Shown: positions 7,589-9,781 of the stretch, in pieces
Numbering within the stretch: the first letter of the stretch is position 1
Layout of the letters: the number at the start of each line of letters is the position of its first letter
Source: Methanobacteriota archaeon
GTDB lineage: Archaea; Thermoplasmatota; E2; DHVEG-1
Assembly: GCA_026394435.1 (NCBI GenBank)
Contig: JAPKYG010000075.1
Span: 1-9,781, forward strand
DNA: 9,781 bases
Direction of reading: 5' to 3'
Notes under the pieces: model-generated
The model's database searches: none
Told to the model about the DNA's origin: nothing
Seen by the model: only the letters and a program-made list of their open reading frames with translations
Made by a program: the position numbers and the translations under genes

Positions 7589-7972
7589 ATGGTTTCTAAA
7601 ATCAATATTTTGCTGCTCACGTCGGAATATCATGGTGGCATATTCTTTTTTAGCAAGAAAAAAGAAACCACTGAAACGAAGAAAAATATCGAGAACGCTG
7701 ATTCATCGATGATCTGTAAGTTTGTGTTGGATGGTACGGGTAAAAAAATCGGGGAAAGCGTTTCCATTGATCATGATGTATTGATTATTAAATCAGGCTA
7801 TCGGTTTTTAGGTGTTCCTCTGAAACATGTGGAGTCAGGAGAAAAAACCCTAGTGGTGAAAGGTCTCCTTGATTTTACAAAAGCTTATGAACTGGGTGAG
7901 AAATGGCGGAAGGAATCGTATCGTGAGATGAATGAGCATGCTTGCCCAGAAGAAAAATCAAAGCGACTTTGA
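7589..7972 (+). CDS. Small conserved-looking protein with PRC-barrel-like core
   Basis: The product has 127 residues and no signal peptide or membrane helix. Residues about 41-92 form a run of short strands with turns (FVLDGTGKKIGESVSID, then DVLIIKSGYRFLGVPLKHV), which resembles PRC-barrel or related small archaeal beta-barrel domains. This is a pattern judgement, not a firm family match. Residues 17-40 are Lys/Glu/Thr-rich and probably unstructured, and the C-terminal 30 residues are charged and helical. No Shine-Dalgarno site precedes the ATG, but the TATA element at 7557-7566 places the start point on it, supporting a leaderless start. An internal ATG at 7709 would leave only the core. 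The gene overlaps pth2 by 41 bases, so the two are almost certainly one transcription unit. Function unknown. Confidence 0.8.
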   Translation: MVSKINILLLTSEYHGGIFFFSKKKETTETKKNIENADSSMICKFVLDGTGKKIGESVSIDHDVLIIKSGYRFLGVPLKHVESGEKTLVVKGLLDFTKAYELGEKWRKESYREMNEHACPEEKSKRL

Positions 7973-8321
7973 GTACAAAATGGTGATTGTTACTCGTTCG
8001 GATCTTTTGCTTTCTGCAGGCAAGCTTGCTGCGCAGGTGTCTCATGCTGCGGTGACGTGTACGCTTCTGGCTAAGAAAAACAAACCTGAGTGGTTTGCGA
8101 AATGGCAGCGAGAGGGGGCAAAAAAAGTCGTGGTTAAGGTGGAGACTCTTGAGGAGTTTTTTCCGTTGAAAGAGAAAGCGGAGACGCTTAGGATTACTAC
8201 GAATATTGTGACTGATGCAGGGCATACGGAGATACCGGAAGGAACACAGACGGTCCTTGGGATTGGTCCTGCGCCAAGTAATTTAATTGATCAGGTGACC
8301 GGTGAGTTGCCGTTATTATAA
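7932..8321 (+). CDS. pth2: Peptidyl-tRNA hydrolase, Pth2 (archaeal/eukaryotic type)
   Basis: Pth2 releases tRNA from prematurely dropped peptidyl-tRNA in the cytoplasm. The family pattern is complete: YKMVIVTRSDL (15-25), SAGKLAAQVSHAAV (28-41) with the conserved Lys31 and His38, KKVVVKVETLEE (64-75), TDAGHTEIPEGTQTVLGIGPAP (94-115) with Asp95, and a C-terminal IDQVTGELPLL. The 129 residues are slightly longer than the roughly 115-120 usual in archaea because of about 14 extra N-terminal residues. Starts at 7932 and 7938 are both possible; GTGAG at 7923-7927 lies 4 and 10 bases before them. The ATG at 7980, just after the upstream stop, would cut off the conserved YK of the first strand and is less likely. 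The start lies inside the preceding gene, which suggests translational coupling. Confidence 0.96.
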   Translation: MSMLAQKKNQSDFEYKMVIVTRSDLLLSAGKLAAQVSHAAVTCTLLAKKNKPEWFAKWQREGAKKVVVKVETLEEFFPLKEKAETLRITTNIVTDAGHTEIPEGTQTVLGIGPAPSNLIDQVTGELPLL

Positions 8322-8341
8322 GATGTGTTAAGACATTTAAT

Positions 8342-8362
8342 AAAATATTATCCAAAATATTA
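8342..8362. repeat. AT-rich direct repeat in the pth2/nucS convergent gap
   Basis: The 9-base unit AAAATATTA occurs twice, at 8342-8350 and 8354-8362, three bases apart; the second copy overlaps the nucS stop codon. Read on the minus strand it gives two TAATATTTT blocks just after nucS, which could act as a T-rich terminator. The plus strand has no good T-run after pth2. Confidence 0.4.
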
Positions 8363-9118
8363 AAACTCTTTCAACGTTCTCTGCCGGTTATCCGGTAACA
8401 CAACTTTTCGTTCGACTTCTCTCCATTCCAAATCATTCTCCTCAAGAAGTTTTTTCACCATATCAGGGACACGTGGCGCACAAAGAATCCCGCGCACCTT
8501 CGGCTCCTTTCTACCCTTTTTGATGTCTTTGACATATATGCGGAGCTGATGTACGGAGCTAATCGTCGCCAGGCTTCGTTTCACCTCGATGACCACTGGC
8601 ACATGATCTTTATCAAACCCGTAAAGATCGATTGACCCTGTTTTTACTGGCTTTTCACGTTTCACGATCCGAAGGCCTTCTTCGATGATACGAGGGTCAC
8701 TGACAATCTGGTTTACCACATCGACCTCCATACCAGCGATGATCAGGTTTGCGCGGTCCACAAGCGAGGTCGCAGTCACTAGCTTCAGCTGACGGAAGGT
8801 GACCTTCATTTTCTCAGTGGGGCGGAGGTGCCTGCAATTGAGAATGAGTTGGTCATCCTTTGTTTTGAATTCGGTGATGCTCCCGGTAGGCTGCCAGTTC
8901 ACCGGCTCCCGCATCACTGGTTGATGCACGAGCACGGTGCCATCCTGCTTAATCATGACGAGACGTTCTCCCCAATCTAGTAACGACCGTGCACGTCCCT
9001 GATAATCCACCATGCATTCACCCATGACCAGCAACATGGTTTTCTCTGGTTTTGAGGTGTGATGCTCTTTGATAAAATGTAATGCATCGGATGCAGAGGG
9101 ATGAAGAACCGTGTTCAT
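8360..9118 (-). CDS. nucS: NucS/EndoMS mismatch-specific endonuclease
   Basis: NucS/EndoMS cuts both strands at mismatched bases and provides mismatch repair in archaea and actinobacteria lacking MutS/MutL. At 252 residues it has family length. The N-terminal DNA-binding domain contains GECMVDYQGRARS (33-45) and VNWQP (73-77); R42, R70 and W75 sit where I recall substrate-binding residues in the Pyrococcus protein. The C-terminal RecB-like nuclease core is intact: GSIDLYG (D164), VVIEVKR (E178, K180) and QLRIY (Q191). The last seven residues, QRTLKEF, form a QxxLxxF PCNA-interaction motif. The ATG at 9118 is supported by GAGGAG seven bases upstream. orc1/cdc6 ends only 39 bases upstream on the same strand, with no TATA box between them, so they are probably co-transcribed. 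Confidence 0.96.
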   Translation of the reverse strand: MNTVLHPSASDALHFIKEHHTSKPEKTMLLVMGECMVDYQGRARSLLDWGERLVMIKQDGTVLVHQPVMREPVNWQPTGSITEFKTKDDQLILNCRHLRPTEKMKVTFRQLKLVTATSLVDRANLIIAGMEVDVVNQIVSDPRIIEEGLRIVKREKPVKTGSIDLYGFDKDHVPVVIEVKRSLATISSVHQLRIYVKDIKKGRKEPKVRGILCAPRVPDMVKKLLEENDLEWREVERKVVLPDNRQRTLKEF

Positions 9119-9125
9119 GAATTAA

Positions 9126-9131
9126 CTCCTC
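9126..9131 (-). promoter_or_regulatory. Shine-Dalgarno site of nucS
   Basis: The minus strand reads GAGGAG, seven bases before the nucS ATG. It is the strongest ribosome binding site in the window and fits an internal operon gene, in contrast to the apparently leaderless genes elsewhere here. Confidence 0.75.
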
Positions 9132-9157
9132 AATACATCAGGAACTTGAACACCACC

Positions 9158-9781
9158 TTAGACGGTGAGCCGTGCTTGTCCTTTCATCTTATAGTTCGCA
9201 AGCTCCTTGAACATGTCATCTTCCTGAAGAACGGTCAGTAAATCTTTCGAGGAAGAAGACGAGGACATCTGAATCTCCGTCGTCCGCCCATGCCGTCCTT
9301 TGGAAATCACGCGGGCGGTGATAATACCAAGCATATCAAGCTCAGAGATAAGATCCGCGGTTCTCCGCTGTGTCAAACAGTTATACCTCGCTTTCTTGCA
9401 TAGTTCTCTATAAATATCATAGACCTCGCCGGTCGTCAGCGCCCGTGTTGTCCCTGCTTTTTTGTTTTGTTTATCCAGCAAAATAATCGAATACAGAATG
9501 AGTTTTGATTGGTTCGGCAGGGTGCGGACGACTTCGGTGACACGATCAAGCTCGATTTTGTTTTGCGCGAGGCGCACATGAGACCGAGTTATCTTGGGGA
9601 CTTTACCACGTTCCGCAAGCTCCGCAGACACCCGCAGGAGATCCAGTGCACGACGGGCGTCCCCGTGTTCCTGTGCAGAGAGCGCGGCGCATAACGGAAT
9701 CACATCATCCTCGATGACGCCTCTTTTCAACGCTGTTTTGATCCGAGCACGTAAAATATCCTGGAGTTGCTCTGCGTCATA
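9158..9781 (-). CDS. cdc6: Orc1/Cdc6 replication initiator, C-terminal part (5' end outside window)
   Basis: This AAA+ protein binds origin recognition boxes and helps load MCM at archaeal origins. The window shows the last 207 residues. The first visible residues, YDAEQLQDIL, match the stretch that follows the AAA+ core in this family. AQEHGDARRALDLLR (visible 36-50) is the lid with the sensor-2 arginine, and the rest is the winged-helix domain: LPNQSKLILYSI, then TTGEVYDIYRELC, LTQRRTADLISELDMLGII and SKGRHGRTTEI, the last being the DNA-contacting wing. A run of six Ser follows before a typical end (LQEDDMF). The frame is open past the right edge, so the Walker A and B motifs cannot be checked. 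nucS follows 39 bases downstream. An origin, if present beside this gene, would lie beyond the window. Confidence 0.96.
   Translation of the reverse strand, partial: YDAEQLQDILRARIKTALKRGVIEDDVIPLCAALSAQEHGDARRALDLLRVSAELAERGKVPKITRSHVRLAQNKIELDRVTEVVRTLPNQSKLILYSIILLDKQNKKAGTTRALTTGEVYDIYRELCKKARYNCLTQRRTADLISELDMLGIITARVISKGRHGRTTEIQMSSSSSSKDLLTVLQEDDMFKELANYKMKGQARLTV

Noticed and set aside
8342..8362. Direct repeat AAAATATTA as an attachment site or origin element
   Set aside because: Two copies of a simple AT-rich 9-mer in a convergent gap, with no integrase or mobile gene nearby and no GC-rich core like an origin recognition box; a terminator or chance is simpler.
9119..9157. Replication origin next to cdc6
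   Set aside because: The gap downstream of cdc6 has 39 bases and no repeated boxes. Archaeal origins usually lie upstream of the gene, which is outside this window.
9509..9694. Plus-strand open frame antisense to cdc6
   Set aside because: It shadows the conserved winged-helix and sensor-2 coding region and has no ribosome site or recognisable product.

Overview
This 9.8-kb window is archaeal chromosomal housekeeping DNA. Every recognisable gene belongs to an archaeal family: an STT3/AglB oligosaccharyltransferase, an archaeal-type PRPP synthetase, a geranylgeranyl-reductase-type lipid flavoenzyme, Pth2 peptidyl-tRNA hydrolase, NucS/EndoMS mismatch endonuclease and Orc1/Cdc6. Intergenic gaps are short and carry TATA boxes of the TTTATAAG type at archaeal spacing, and two starts have clear Shine-Dalgarno sites. 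The gene set fits the former Euryarchaeota. A Thermoplasmata-related lineage is my guess and is not proven by the sequence.

Layout from left to right. The minus strand from 3088 to the left edge holds an STT3/AglB gene whose 3' end lies outside the window. Its visible C-terminal part carries beta-sandwich modules. Upstream on the same strand is prs (4036-3161). A single near-symmetric TATA element at 4087-4096 appears to serve both prs and a divergent plus-strand gene (4124-6337). That gene encodes a large single-pass surface protein with 16 N-glycosylation sequons and three apparent internal modules. It converges on a geranylgeranyl-reductase-like gene (7533-6340); the stops are 2 bases apart and each gene has a T-run terminator inside the other's end. 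A second divergent AT-rich promoter (around 7557-7566) separates that gene from a plus-strand pair: a small beta-barrel-like protein (7589-7972) overlapping pth2 (7932-8321) by 41 bases. On the right, an orc1/cdc6 gene entering from the window edge (9781-9158) is followed on the minus strand by nucS (9118-8360).

Functionally the left half concerns the cell envelope. AglB N-glycosylates exported proteins, and the neighbouring surface protein is a plausible substrate; GGR-type enzymes saturate archaeal isoprenoid lipids. The right half is information processing: replication initiation, mismatch-directed double-strand cutting and recycling of peptidyl-tRNA. The cdc6-nucS arrangement, with a QxxLxxF PCNA-binding motif as the last seven residues of NucS, ties repair to the replisome.

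I saw no mobile element, CRISPR array, tRNA or rRNA, and no intergenic stretch longer than 87 bases. The least understood item is the modular surface glycoprotein; I see no clearly new multi-gene system here.
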